A stretch of DNA of 64,000 nt, from NCBI RefSeq assembly GCF_905475395.1, contig NC_058342.1, positions 1,174,001 through 1,238,000 on the forward strand. The letters are read 5' to 3'. Every line of letters starts with the position of its first letter. Position 1 is the first letter of the stretch. Position numbers and translations under genes: made by a program. Shown piece by piece: positions 41,965 to 53,710 of the stretch. Under the pieces are notes generated by a model that ran no database searches, was not told the DNA's origin, and saw only the letters and a list, made by a program, of their open reading frames with translations. This DNA comes from Chrysoperla carnea (Eukaryota; Arthropoda; Insecta; Neuroptera; Chrysopidae).

Positions 41965-43149
41965 GTTGTAAATTTAATAACATTAAATGAAATAATAATA
42001 GATCAAGAACAAAATGGCGATCTACAACAAAAAAAAGAAAAATTAATATTAAGAAATAATGTATATTACAAGATAAATAGCAAAACAGAAAAAATAATAA
42101 TATCGGAAGACTTTAGTAAGAAATTTATAAAACAGATCCATGAAGAGATGTGTCACATAGGCATTAAACAAACCCAAAGAAAAATTGGTACAACATATAC
42201 AGCAAGGAATTTGACAACAAATATTAAAAAAATAATAAACAACTGCGAGATCTGTATAAAAAATAAGTCAAGAGGCGCAAAAAAGTATGGTTTAATGTCA
42301 CATCTGGGACCGGCAACCAGACCTTTTGACATAGTATCAATTGATACAATAGGGGGTTTTGGTGGATCTAGATCAACAAAGAAATACTTGCATCTTTTAG
42401 TGGATCACTTTACAAGGTATGCATTTACAGCAACATCAAAAACCAAAATGTCAAATGACTTTATAAAACTAATTAAAAATACTAATGAAACCGAAAAAAT
42501 AGAAACACTCCTTACGGATCAATATCCAGGAATAAATTCAAAAGAATTTAAGAAATTCTTAAAAGAAAACAATACAACTATAATATTTACGGCAGTAAAC
42601 TCACCATTTTCAAACGGATTAAACGAAAGATTAAATCAAACATTAGTAAACAAAATAAGATGTAAAATAAATGAGAAAGGGAAAAAATTAGCATGGACAT
42701 CAATCGCACAGGAATGCGTAAAAAGGTACAATGAAACAGAGCATACAGTTACAGGATTTGCCCCCAAATACCTGTTGAATGGCACAGATGTATCGATATT
42801 ACCAGATGAACTTAAACATAATAAATCAAAACAAGAGTGGATATCAGATAGATTGATAGCATTAAAAAATACAATTCGGTCACATAAATATAACAAACAA
42901 CAATTTGATAAACATAGAAAGCAACATGTATTTGAAAAAGGAGATTTGGTCTACATAGAAAATGGAAACAAACTAAACAGAAAAAAATTAGATGAACTGA
43001 AAATAGGACCATTCCAAATACTGGAAAAAATATCTGATTCCATTTACAAAATAAACACAGGGCGTGGAAAATTAGAATCTAATTTTTTTCACATAACTAA
43101 ACTAATACCAAAAGATGTAGAATATGAAGAAGATGAAAAGAAAAATTAA
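41965..43149 (+). CDS. Gypsy-2 integrase
   Basis: One open frame from after the TAA at 41964 to TAA at 43147-43149; the first ATG is at 42148. N-terminal zinc-binding H-x3-H-like EEMCHIGIKQTQRK with NCEICIKNK (C-X2-C). The catalytic core has D in VSIDTIGGF (about 42342), D in LLTDQYPG (about 42517) and E in NGLNERLNQTL (about 42622), the DD35E series. The C-terminal domain has FEKGDLVYIENG and GPFQILEKISDSIYKI. It inserts the cDNA with a 4-bp stagger, consistent with TGTA. All catalytic residues seem kept. Confidence 0.88.
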   Translation, partial: VVNLITLNEIIIDQEQNGDLQQKKEKLILRNNVYYKINSKTEKIIISEDFSKKFIKQIHEEMCHIGIKQTQRKIGTTYTARNLTTNIKKIINNCEICIKNKSRGAKKYGLMSHLGPATRPFDIVSIDTIGGFGGSRSTKKYLHLLVDHFTRYAFTATSKTKMSNDFIKLIKNTNETEKIETLLTDQYPGINSKEFKKFLKENNTTIIFTAVNSPFSNGLNERLNQTLVNKIRCKINEKGKKLAWTSIAQECVKRYNETEHTVTGFAPKYLLNGTDVSILPDELKHNKSKQEWISDRLIALKNTIRSHKYNKQQFDKHRKQHVFEKGDLVYIENGNKLNRKKLDELKIGPFQILEKISDSIYKINTGRGKLESNFFHITKLIPKDVEYEEDEKKN

Positions 43150-43230
43150 GAATCAATAGAAGATAGTATTATATATTGAAATATCTTAAAATTTTACTAA
43201 ATACATAAAATTTTTCCCAAAGGGGGGAGA

Positions 43231-43565
43231 TGTAAAGAAATGCATTTCTTTAATTAATTACCCCAGCGCTCACTTGACCGCGGGTTGGTATGTTCGTATG
43301 TTAATTGTTGTTACTATATATTTGCATTTGTATACATCATAATAAAAACTAGATATAATTTGATAACTCGAGAGGGAATAAATGTCATTGTGAGAATTGA
43401 CATTATTGTCGTTTCTCTTTTCAGGTAATTAAATAATTAATTCCTTTATGTACTTCAATTAGTATTAAGATTATTCATGTAGTTAATTTATAAAAATAAA
43501 CTCTTTTCAGAGCAACACAAGTGTTTATTCAAAAACTGTCATTTATTTCCAAGATTCACATTATA
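43231..43565 (+). repeat. Gypsy-2 3' LTR
   Basis: Copy of 37183-37516 with about five differences. Preceded by the purine tract AAAGGGGGGAGA. Confidence 0.93.
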
Positions 43566-45640
43566 TGTATATAAGGACATAATTACCTTCAATATATTCA
43601 GAGGCAACCCTATATGATACAACTTTCTCCATAACAATTCCCTATCTATGGAGTCAAATGCCTTTTCCAAATCCACGAAACATGAGTATAATTTTCTTCT
43701 TTTTTTTGATAGTTCAATGTTAACTAATTCTTTCAGTACCATTATGTTATCCAATGTCCCATATCCCGTACGAAATCCAGCTTGAAATTCACCAATGATT
43801 TTATTTTCTTCAGTCCACTGTTGTAATCTGTCTGCCAGAATTTTTAAAAAGACCTTACTTAATACCGGTAATAATGTGATTCCTCTATAATTTGCGGGAT
43901 CGTACTTAGCTCCCTTATTTTTATAAATATTACAAATAACTCCCTTTTTCCATCCATCTGGAATTTTTTTGTTTCCATTATTATATTAAATATCTTAGTT
44001 ATTGAAGTGATTATATTGAAATTGAATTTTACTGAATTTTTGATAAATTCAGCTGGTATACCATCGATTCCAGGTGTTTTTCTATTTTTTAATGTGCTAA
44101 TGGCATATTCAACCTCATTTTCATCTATTTCTCTTTCCAGCATCTCTATAACCATGTCGTTACTATTTGATCCAGGGTTGATATAAAATTCTTCGTCCAG
44201 TTGGCTTTGTTCCACCTTTTTTTGTATAACTCTTCATAATGATCCAGCCATATTTCTCCTCTTATTTTGCAGTCATTGTAATTTTTATTATTGTAGGTTG
44301 CCTTTATGATCTTCCATAAACTTGCCTCGTCCCTTTCTTTAACCATTCTCATTATTTCACCTTCCCGTATAGCTTTCATTTCGTCGTTTTTCCTTATACA
44401 TAAATTAACGTATTGCTTTTTAAGTATACGATAATCATCTAAATGCCGCTTTATATTCGATCTTCTAAATATTCTTAGTGCATTTCTTGTATTGTGTTTT
44501 GCTTCCCGACATTCCCTATCAAACCAATTATTTCTTGCCAAATAATTATTTGTATTGTTTACAACCCTCATTGACTTTCCAATACTCTTGTACATCATCT
44601 CTAATATTTTATGTGCCTCATTTATTTCATTCTTCCGTATTCCATTTTCAATTCCAAATAACCATAAATCAACTCTGCCCACCATATTGCTTTTGAATTC
44701 ATCGCATTTTTGGTTATTCCATTTATATACTTCAAGAGTTTGGAATTTTTCTTTTGGGATCTCTTTTACCTTATTGCAATATATATTCAATGAAATTTCA
44801 ATTGGAAAGTGTTTACTATTTTCCACACATCCTATAACTGCCATATCTAATATATACTGCTCGTGTAAATTAGTTTTGATCACTAGATCAATTGCACTCT
44901 TCCCATTTTCAGAAACAAATGTGTACTCTCCTTCTTTATTTCCTTTGCACCGACTGTTCAAAATAACCATATCCAAATCTTTACACACTTGGATAATTTT
45001 TTCCCCATATTCATTTATCTCCTTGTCTTTATTTCTTCTATTTTCCAAATTAATGTTGAAATTATTAACCACGTTACTGTATTTAGCTTCATTTTCATGG
45101 TCTCTTTCTTGAATTTCTCCAATTCTACCATTCATATCTCCTACTATAATCAGTTCCGCATTCAAATATTTATATTCCATATTCTTAATCTCATTCTGTA
45201 AACAGTTAAAAAATTCTTCGTTTGCGTATTTAGAATATTTAGGTGGATTATAAATATCGCAAATTATAAATTTTTTCTTGCGTATTTTCGTTGAGATCCA
45301 GATACTTTCTTTTGTATTATTTTTCAATAATTTTGTTTTATTTTTTATCTCTTCTCTATAATATATAACGATACCTCCCGATTTCCTTCCACCTTCACCA
45401 ATTTTATTTGGTTTTTTTACAAACGAACCATATCCATTAATAGGCACTACATCATTATCTTCACACCATGTTTCAACTAAAATTATAATACAATACTCCA
45501 TCAGAAATTTGATTATTTGTTTATTATACTTCAATCTATTAATTCCTTCTATATTATAAAAAATTAATTTATTGTCCTTATCATTTTTCACATTTTTCAC
45601 ATTTTTCCTAGTTCTAAGCGTAGCCGTCCTAAGTTTCGTA
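43566..45640 (-). pseudogene. LINE-2 ORF2: APE endonuclease and N-terminal RT
   Basis: The minus strand from about 45640: LIFYNIEGINRLKYNKQI; VETWCEDNDVV (E of the APE site); GIVIYYREEI; the D-x-N box in ELIIVGDMNGRIG (about 45150-45110); SAIDLVI; and SKHFPIEI in place of S-D-H. The linker ends with a frame change near 44180. RT then follows with LKNRKTPGIDGIPAEFI, ITLLPVLSKVF after another shift near 43970, FRTGYGTLDNIMVLKELVN and LYSCFVDLEKAFDSIDRELL. It is cut at 43566 by Gypsy-2 and continues at 37182. Confidence 0.82.
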
Positions 45641-45658
45641 TCATCATCACAAAGCTTT

Positions 45659-46496
45659 TCAGATCGAATTTTTTCTATTCGGTTCTCCGCTGAGAAATGT
45701 CCTTATTGACGATTGTTCAATAGCTTTTTTTTTATTTTTCTGTTTATTCACCAAAGTTTTATTCTCTTCTCTTTCATCACTAGATTTATTGCCATCTTCT
45801 TCTTCACTTCTATCTCTTTTATTAGTAAAGCTCCCTATTTTCTTGTGTTTTACTTTATTATTTTTTAATTCCATTGTTTTGCTGTCAACGTCTTTTATGG
45901 TGTATACTTCCTTATTACTTATTAATTTATTATACTTTATGTATGCATTCTTACCCTCTTGCTTTTCTGTTATTAAAACTTCTCGTAGTATCTTTCTTTC
46001 CTCTCGTATTTCTTGTGTGTAGTCTTCATCGATATAAATATTTGATCCTTTCAGTTTCTTCTTGGTTTAAATAATATTATTTCTAACAATTTTATTTAGA
46101 AATTTATCATGAATAGGTCTTGAATATTGACCTTTTATACCAATTCGTCTCACACTTTCAATGTCTTCCTTTTTACAATCAATTTCAAGTTTATCAATTA
46201 TGATTTGGCGTATACTCTCATTCAAATCCATTTCATCATTCTCTTCTAGTATTCCGTTAATTACAGCATTTTTCGCTCTCATTTCTCGTTCTATTCTTTT
46301 TATTCTATCATTTTTTGTCTCGTTTTCTGTTTTTAACTTCTCATTTTCTTCCTCTAAGTGCACTATTTCTTTTCGCGCTTGCAACTGACTTTCATTTATC
46401 CTATTAATTTCCGTTCTTAAGCTTCTTATTTCTAGATCTTAAGGTCAAAGTTTGTTGATTAATTGCTTCAATAATTTTTTCAGTTTCAACTGACAT
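45659..46496 (-). pseudogene. LINE-2 ORF1 (coiled coil, basic), broken
   Basis: ATG at 46496 (MSVETEKIIEAINQQTL), a frame change near 46440, then a coiled coil (EIVHLEEENEKLKTENETKN) and an RRM-like start (AVINGILEENDEMDLNESIR, KKEDIESVRRIG) to a stop at 46067. 45874-45659 is a Lys/Glu-rich tail segment. This resembles L1/CR1-type ORF1: coiled coil followed by an RNA-binding fold. It would coat LINE RNA. Confidence 0.65.
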
Positions 46497-46611
46497 TTAT
46501 ATTTTCCTTTATTTTCCTTTAATATTTAATTAATTTCAGCCTTAATAGGAATGAAATCAAATCAAAACAGAGTGAATAAACAAAAAACAACCACTTTTTT
46601 TCTCCTAGACT

Positions 46612-46705
46612 CCCCGGGTAGAATTTGAACCCTCAATTGCACTGATACTTCTTAAAATTCCAATACGCTCCAACCAACTGCACTATTCAGGCTTGTAGTA
46701 AACTA
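46612..46705 (-). other. tRNA-like module 1 in the LINE-2 5' UTR
   Basis: The minus strand has a perfect A box TAGTGCAGTTGG (TRGYNNARNNGG) and, about 50 bp on, a near-perfect B box GGTTCAAATTC, flanked by a short acceptor-like pairing. It lies 115-210 bp before ORF1. It does not fold into a convincing full tRNA, so it is tRNA-derived (SINE or promoter module). Confidence 0.6.
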
Positions 46706-46814
46706 AGAGTCAATTTGTATGTAGCACTCACACTGGCTTCTTGGCCTTTTATAAATTTATGCACACATAACCCTATACAGGTATAATAATAATTAATTTA
46801 TATTTTATTCTAAA

Positions 46815-47444
46815 CTAGCTGACCCGGCGAACTTTGTTCCGCCTTAATGGCAATAAATAGGCAGTTTTTTTTTTTTAATTGGAAAAAATACAAGAAAAAA
46901 AATAAAAAAAATACATTAATCATTCATAATTATTTCTGTATTTTAGTACATAGGTTGCTCTTCATTTAAGTACCTTGTGATACACGACATTTTTTGTTTT
47001 ATTATCAGGCGCAAAAACAAACAACGCAGATGGTCTTCCGACCCGTGAACATGCCCCGTATAATTGACCATGGGAAAAACATGAATGTTCTAGATTTAAA
47101 CCACAAACTTTTAAGGATTGGCCATTGTTTAAGGATAAGGATTGGCCAATAAGTTTATCATAGTTGGCACCACCGCCGAAATAAATGTTAGTTCGATAAG
47201 TTTACCATAGATTGCGCCACCATCGAAATAAACGTTAGTTCAATATGTTTACTATAGATGGCACCAGCACCGAAATCCAACCCAGTTATCAAGTCCCACG
47301 GGAATGCTGTCGAACGGGATAAAAATCCTATGTCCTTCACCTGGCTCTAAACTACCTCCCTGCCAATTTTCAGCTCAATCGGTTAAGCCGTTCTTTAGTT
47401 ATAAGTAGTGTAACTAACACGACTTTGTTTTATATATATATAGA
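46815..47444 (-). mobile_element. Non-autonomous Helitron (630 bp) with helicase remnant
   Basis: On the minus strand it starts TCTATATATATATAAAAC (47444) after an A. It ends with the hairpin GGCGGAACAAAGTTCGCC and CAGCTAG (46815) before a T, as Helitrons inserted between A and T. At about 47107-46976 the minus strand reads CFSHGQLYGACSRVGRPSAL and FVFAPDNKTKNVVYHKVLK, the C-terminus of Helitron helicase. It contains about 2.7 copies of a 47-bp tandem repeat (47151-47276). It lies inside the LINE-2 5' UTR. Confidence 0.9.
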
Positions 47445-47586
47445 TTTGCCAAATTAATACTAATGTTTTTTTTTTTTTTTACATTAAGAAACGTCACAAA
47501 TTTCACAAATACTGCGAATATGACACAAGACGAAAATAAACCAATTGCAAAATTATTCAGTTAAAGAAAAAATAAGTTTAACTGCC

Positions 47587-47672
47587 ATTGCTTGGGTTCG
47601 AACTCAACTTAATTGTCACTGTTTATTTCAAAATCCGATATCATAACCACTCAACCATCTTAGTGCTTGAAA
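47587..47672 (-). other. tRNA-like module 2 in the LINE-2 5' UTR
   Basis: Minus-strand A box TGGTTGAGTGG and B box AGTTCGAACCC, about 55 bp apart. The interior resembles module 1 (GGATTTTGAAA, CAGTG, CAATT in the same order), so the two are diverged copies. Same strand as the LINE. Confidence 0.6.
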
Positions 47673-47961
47673 GTAATACAAAAACTGTAGATTAGTCTTT
47701 TTTGTATTTAATATTCTATTAATGTGAATAATATTAAATTGTGATGAAATAACCTTATTTAGTTTTCAAATATTTTGAAGTTAATTTTCTTTATAGATTT
47801 TTCACCTTAAAATTTAACTACACAGTCAATAACACTAGAAATTACTTCTAAAAACACTTGTAATTATATTTGCTTTGCACAATTCCACTTTTTACTTCAA
47901 ATTTAACAATTTTTAAAAGCTCATCTAAATCACGTCAACACACCACAAATATCAACAAATG

Positions 47962-48765
47962 AAAAATATATACGAAATTTTACATCGAGATCCTAAAACA
48001 CGCGAAGAAAAACAAATACACACGGATTAAAAATTAAAAATGGAAGAGTGTGTCGCAAGTCGAAAAAGACTGCAGTGGGTTGTGCCTAAGGCAGTGAGGT
48101 GGAAGGTGGTGCAACAAAGCCACGAAACAGGTCACTTTGCGGCGGAAAAAACACTGCAGGACCTTCAAAAATATTTTTGGTTCGCTGGCATGCGCCAATA
48201 CGTCATGGGCTTTATAAAACCCTGCATAGAATGCGCGTACCATAAAATAAAAAGCGGGAAGACTGAAGCGGAATTAAACATCGTCGATAAAGTACTTATA
48301 CCTTTCGATACGGTTCACGCAGATCACCTAGGCCCTTTCCCGAAAAGTCGCAAAAATAACCAGTACATATTATTCCTCGTCGATACCTTCACGAAATTCC
48401 TGATCTTAAAACCTGTAAAAGATGTAACAGCAAAACTCAACTGTTCGGCAAAAGAAGAAACCATCACCGAGAAAACAGCTTTCACGGCAAAACTATTCAA
48501 AGATTATTGTGATGAATACGGAATACTTTAAATTCAAAACGCAACCGACACACCGAGAGCTAACGGTCAAGTGGAACGATATAACAAAACAGTTTCGACC
48601 GCGGTAGCAATCATGTGCTGAGAAGAAGAGGGAAGGGAATGAGAACTGCACCTTAAAGCCATACAGTGGCAATTAAACAACAACAAAAATAAAACTACGA
48701 AGCAGTCGCCAAAGGCGTTGCTATTAGGATTTGAACCCAGAAATCTCCTTGCATTTTTAATATTG
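47962..48765 (+). pseudogene. Gypsy-1 integrase, N-terminal and core part
   Basis: After the LINE-2 duplication the Gypsy-1 frame resumes. A stop in the linker is followed by LQWVVPKAVRWKVVQQSHET and GHFAAEKTLQDLQKYFWFAG (H-H), CIECAYHK (C-X2-C), and core DTVHADHLGPFPKS (first D). CDEYGIL follows with the second Asp region altered (stop at 48530), then TPRANGQVERYNKTV with the catalytic E. LINE-3 starts after KALLLGFEPRN. Dead by stops. Confidence 0.8.
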
Positions 48766-51355
48766 ATGGTGTTTTTGAGTGTGCAGGTATTACTATGAGC
48801 TCAATACGAATAGTGATTCTATGTATCTATAGGTCTCCAAGTGGAGATATAAATCAATTTCTTCATATCCTTCATGAATGTCTCCATACAGTTATAAGAG
48901 AGAATAAAATCAAATATAATATGCGGAGACTTTAATATTAATTTACTAAAACATGATAAAGATTCACAAAATTTTATTGAGGTCTCAGAATCCTTTAACC
49001 AAATGCAAACAATATACACTCCAACAAGAATAACACAGAGTACCGCCACCTGTATTGATAACATTTTTACAAATGTAAAAAAGTTTGAAACAAAAGTAAT
49101 AAACAATCTACTTTCAGATCATACCTCACAGACAATAAACTTTCGTACAGAATTCAGTCCAAATAGAAAAAATACTACCAAATTTATGAGATCATTTAGT
49201 GACAATCAGATCAACGAATTTAATTGGTATTTAAGCCAAATTAATTGGTTAAAACTTTTAAAAAATCTTAAAGATGCAGATACAATGTATGAAAAAATTT
49301 TTTTGGAATTTTCACATCTTTTTGAAATCTCTTTTCCGAAAAGAAAAGTATGCTTCCAGGACTCAAAAAATAAATGGATTTCTGAGGTTAAAAATTTAAC
49401 AAACAAAAAAAGGAAACTTTTCCATATTATGAAGTATATCCAGGATTCCAATGAACTTAGGCAACGACGGCAAGACTACAAAAGAATAAGCAAGCTAACT
49501 AAGTTAAAGGTTAGATCCGACAAATAAGCATATAATTCAAATAAAATTAGAAACTCCTCGAACAGGAACAAAGCACTTTGCAAACTAATAATAGAGGCAT
49601 CCAATAACGATCACGAAATCGAAACCATCAAGAAACTCAAACTTAATGACAAAGAGGAATACATCTACGATAAACACAAAATCGCAAATGAGTTGAATAA
49701 ATATTTTACTGATGTATCAACAAAGTTAAATCTGCCGAAACCAGAGTATGATTGTAATACTAATGGTAACAATGCTTCAATGTTTCTATACCCATGTTCT
49801 CCTCCTGAAATTTTTGAAACTTGCATAAACTTAAAAAATAAAAACTCAGTTTCTTGGGATGAAATACCAGTGAAAGTGATCAAAGATTGTGCACACATTT
49901 TCTGCGAACCACTCAGTCTTATTATTAATAAATGCTTCGAACAGGGAAAGTTTCCAAGTAAGCTGAAAATAGCTATTATAAAGCCTATCTATAAAAAAAG
50001 GTGATAAAAGTATGTGTGATAACAATAGACCCGTTTCACTCTTATCCAATATTTCTATACTATTTGAAAAAGCCATCATAAACCGATTAGAATCATTCTT
50101 TGAAAAATATAACCTTATTTCCGAAGTACAGCAAGGATTTATAAAGAAGGGGTCTAAAGAAAAAGTAGTCTTCAAAACCATTAGCAGTATTTCGAAGGCT
50201 TGGAACAAAAATAGGCTAGTTGCAGGGCTATTCGGCCTTTCGAAAGCTTGTGATTGTGTTGACGTAAAGTTATTATTGTACAAACTTCAAAAGTATGGGA
50301 TAAGAGACAAAGCTTAAAAACTGTTAGAATCTTATTTAACAGGGAGATACCAAGCTTTGCAAATTCTAATTGGTGGAAGCAAAGTTCAATCTGAATATCT
50401 ACCCATAAAAAATGGCGTACCACAGGGCAGCATTTTGGGACCGTACCTATTTATAATTTACATAAATGATTTAGTTCTTTGTTTGGATCAAAAACCAATA
50501 ATATTTGCTGATGATATTTCTATTGTGTTTGAGGCTGAGAATATCAGTGAACTGCAAGATTCTATCACTAAGATCGTGAATGATTTGAGTACATGGGCCC
50601 AAAAAAATCGATCATGCTTAAACTTAGCAAAAACGCAAGGTGTTAAATTTGGTAATTATGGTGAAAAAATCGACCATCTCAAAATAGACTCTCAATTAAA
50701 TATAAAATGCGACGAAACTATAAAGTTCTTAGGAATACACATTGATAAAAACCTTCATTGGAAAAGGCACATTGTTCTGACAAATAAAAAAATTAACAAA
50801 TACATTTATTTACTTAAAGCACTCAAAAAGCAAATTCCTATCACTTAATGTGTATTATAGTTACGTACGCTATGCTGAAAAATTATTCAAAACTCATAAG
50901 AGATGCATTCGTATCATTTTTGAATTAAAGCGATATGAATCTTGTAGAAAAGTATTTCTGAAAAACAAGTTGCTAACTGTATATGGCATTTACATATTGG
51001 AGTCCGCCTTGATTGTTAGAAATAATTTTCAATTATTTAACGAAAATCAGCGCGAACGAACATATGATACGAGATCCAATGCTCTATTTACAATAGACCA
51101 GACAAAACTTAATTTAATACTTGATGGCCCATATAATAACCTCATGAAAGTTTCCAATAAAATATCAATTGAAATTCGTAATCTACATAGTGACTCAAGA
51201 TTTAAGAAAGAACTAAAAAGTTTATTGACTGAGAGGTGTGATTATAAAGTTAGAGACTTTCTGTACGCTATGTAAGCTAATTATAAGATCATGACTATTT
51301 TCCATGTACACTATTGTATACATATTTTGGAAATAAATTATTATTATTATTATTA
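48766..51355 (+). mobile_element. LINE-3, 5'-truncated APE-type LINE with (TTA)n tail
   Basis: Plus-strand LINE starting within the endonuclease and ending GGAAATAAATTATTATT with a (TTA)n tail at 51336-51357. Inserted in the Gypsy-1 integrase. A duplication is not evident. The Jockey/CR1-like group fits GVPQGSILGP and FADDISIVF. Confidence 0.8.
48800..51275 (+). pseudogene. LINE-3 ORF2: endonuclease, RT, broken
   Basis: ILCIYRSPSGDINQFLHILH, CGDFNIN after a frame change, and NLLSDHTSQTINF (S-D-H, about 49113) mark the endonuclease. Stop at 49526. RT: SVSWDEIPVKVIKDCAH, KIAIIKPIYKK, frame change near 50002, RPVSLLSNISILFEKAIINR, VQQGFIKKGS, NGVPQGSILGPYLFIIYIND, catalytic IIFADDISIVFE (F-A-D-D, 50503-50538), TIKFLGIHIDKNLHWKRHI. 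Thumb HKRCIRIIFELKRYESCRK and a C-terminal end at 51275. Several stops (50316, 50846) and shifts. Palm Asp residues are kept. Confidence 0.85.
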
Positions 51356-51357
51356 TT

Positions 51358-51854
51358 TCAGGATGGCGAACAGGAAGAAATAAATTTAGAAGAAACCCGC
51401 AACCAATTGAGGACGAAGACAGAAAAATGCACGAAAGCGGGCCAAGTCTATCAGAAGGCTCGGTTCGGCAAAAGGCATTTAGCGCCACACAAATATAATA
51501 TTAACGATCTGGTTCTAATAAAAAGAGAAATTGCCGCATGCAGAGACTCTAAGAAACTGGCAGCCAAATATAGAGTACATTGTAACCAAAATCTTAGGGA
51601 ACGACCGTTATGTTTTGGAAGACATCCCCGGAGCCAAACGAACACAACGAACTTTCAATTCTGTATATACAACAGACAGAATGAAGCCATGGAGTCTTTT
51701 ACCTTCCCATGAAAACGAGTTTACCGATGAATCTGATCAAGAAGATGAAGCAATTGAAGAACCGAATCAAGAAGTTCAAGATACGGAAAAGGATGACGGA
51801 TCAGACGGAGGACAATCAGTTGTCAGTTTGGCCGAGTGTAGGTTAGCGATTTAA
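51358..51854 (+). pseudogene. Gypsy-1 integrase C-terminal domain
   Basis: LEETRNQLRTKTEKCTKAGQ, RHLAPHKYNINDLVLIKREI, a frame change near 51575, then VTKILGNDRYVLEDIPGAKR and an acidic Glu/Asp-rich tail to TAA at 51854. NDLVLIK and YVLEDI are the SH3-like fold signatures of Gypsy integrases. Continuation of 47962-48765 after LINE-3. Confidence 0.8.
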
Positions 51855-51954
51855 TTTCATATAATTAGAAGAATGAAAAATAAATTATTTACTTACCTTA
51901 TCTTATAATTATCTTTTGAAATGTACCTGAATATATCTATCTAGTCAGACTGAG

Positions 51955-52200
51955 GACAATTAGTTGTCAGTTTAGTTCGCAACAATTTATTTTATAGAAC
52001 ATACTTTGTTTGAAAATAAGAAAGAATGTACTTAATTTATATTGTACAGTTGTACATAGTTACCAGAGTTACAGATTCAGTCATGTGTGTACGTCTGACC
52101 AACTAGGACGCATTTTTGGCAGTTATAACAGTTACGAAATAATAAAAGTGTTAAAACGATTTAAGTGTTTCGGTTGATATATCCGGTTTTACTTAAAATA
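51955..52200 (+). repeat. Gypsy-1 3' LTR (approximate)
   Basis: Shares blocks with 33890-34110. AGTTGTCAGTTT occurs both at 51829 and 51962, so the LTR start is partly duplicated or lies nearer 51829. Confidence 0.5.
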
Positions 52201-53350
52201 TTCTTATATTTCAACAAATTCTATAACAATATTATCATTAATTCTTTTATATCTGAAATAAATACTATAATATATTAATATAAATACTTATATCAGTATA
52301 CAATTCTTTTATATAATTATTGAAAATTTAAATTAATAGTAAATTATTGATATTAATGTATCAAGAAAATTTTTTTCTAATGAAATATTTGGTCAATGTT
52401 CGATTTAAATATTTCATAATTCTACTCTATTAATTATTGAAAAAGTTTTTTCAATTTTCTAAAAAGGAAATCTTATACTATAAAATATATATATATATAT
52501 ATATAGGGTACATCAGAATATGTGGTACATCAAGTATTTTAAGGCGGTATCAATTTAATTTAATTTAGTATTTTCATTGGATGTACATATATCTAATAGT
52601 AGATTTTTGTAAATAATAAAAAATAATAACAACTAGTCCTGGAGCCATGGCTTATAAATATTCGGGATCACTTTATCTTTGAGACTGCATGTATGCTCTT
52701 TATGTCTGGTCACAGTAGATTTTTGCAAAAATATCAAAATAATAATACTTGTTTCAAAAGTTTTTGAATCAAAACATGAAAAGTGGAAGAAAAAAACTAG
52801 ACTCGTACTTTTTTGTAAATAAAGGTATTTCATCTTGTATGTTTTTTATTTTAAGTATATTTTAAGAGTAACAAAAATAATAATACTTTCAGGTCTATTG
52901 ATTTCATGGAACATTGCAATAATGTATGCGTTTTAAAAGCTCACTACTTTTATCCAAACAGGCAATCAGACATATTACACGCTTGCATTTATATCGGAAA
53001 CGATGAAGAAAATATAGGGATAAACAAGCTCTTAGATATCCGATGTCTAACAGTCACAACAAATTTTTTCAACTTACTATTTTAATTTATATATTTTTAT
53101 TAAACGATACAAAAAAATTCAACCGTAAGTGAAGGACTAAAGTCAAGTTCAAGTGAAGGACTAAATTGTCTGCAAATATAATGACTGAAAATATTTTTCC
53201 CGGCAAAGTTGATTTTTTTTTCCTCAAAAATTAATATTTAATGAAAAGCGATTAAAAGAAAATAACATTTTCTTATGTCCAACAAAAAAACACATTTACA
53301 ACACTACTATAAAGGTTAAAATTCTAAACGGTCAATTACAATTTAAAAAA
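52201..53350. other. AT-rich DNA, no gene
   Basis: No coding frame or RNA gene. Short (TA)n at 52487-52504. May be spacer of the former histone unit plus decayed repeats. Confidence 0.45.
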
Positions 53351-53634
<284 letters not shown>

Positions 53635-53710
53635 GTTTTATTTGATAGAATTATTATATTTTATCATTTAGTAATTATAATATATATATGATTTTTATGA
53701 AGTAAAAGAA

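Larger units (their letters stand above)
37183..43565 (+). mobile_element. Gypsy-2 LTR retrotransposon inserted in LINE-2
   Basis: LTRs 37183-37516 and 43231-43565 (334 and 335 bp, about five differences) flank gag, protease, RT, RNase H and integrase on the plus strand. TGTA at 37179-37182 and 43566-43569 is the target duplication. Removing the element and one TGTA restores the LINE-2 RT frame. The LTRs begin TGTAAAG and end ATTATA. A purine tract AAAGGGGGGAGA precedes the 3' LTR. There are several stops and a 1.4 kb foreign insert, so it is dead, but the LTRs are still about 98.5 per cent alike. Confidence 0.93.
35751..47961 (-). mobile_element. LINE-2, APE-type non-LTR retrotransposon with nested Gypsy-2 and Helitron
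   Basis: On the minus strand: 5' UTR 47961-46497 (holding a Helitron and two tRNA-like modules), ORF1 46496-45659, endonuclease and RT 45640-43566 and 37182-35863, 3' UTR 35862-35751. Without Gypsy-2 and the Helitron it is about 5.2 kb. It is bounded by a 10-bp duplication. The RT has a C-terminal Cys/His segment (CVLCEQSEGNERHLIYEC). I cannot fix the clade. Confidence 0.82.
33890..52200 (+). mobile_element. Gypsy-1 LTR retrotransposon, broken up by nested elements
   Basis: The plus-strand Ty3/Gypsy pieces are RT (34414-35166), RNase H (35228-35740), integrase N-terminus and core (47962-48765) and integrase C-terminus (51358-51854). LTR-like ends share ATTTATTTTATAGAACATAC at 33899 and 51987 and GTTACCAGAGTTA at 33978 and 52060. 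The fragments read as one element once LINE-2 (35751-47961) and LINE-3 (about 48766-51355) are removed. Gag and protease are absent or unrecognisable. Confidence 0.8.

Noticed and set aside
46612..46705. Genuine tRNA gene (also 47587-47672 and 60152-60238)
   Set aside because: A and B boxes are present but anticodon and acceptor stems do not pair convincingly; treated as tRNA-derived modules.
52201..53350. Hidden gene in the spacer
   Set aside because: No open frame longer than about 65 codons, no motif, strong AT bias.
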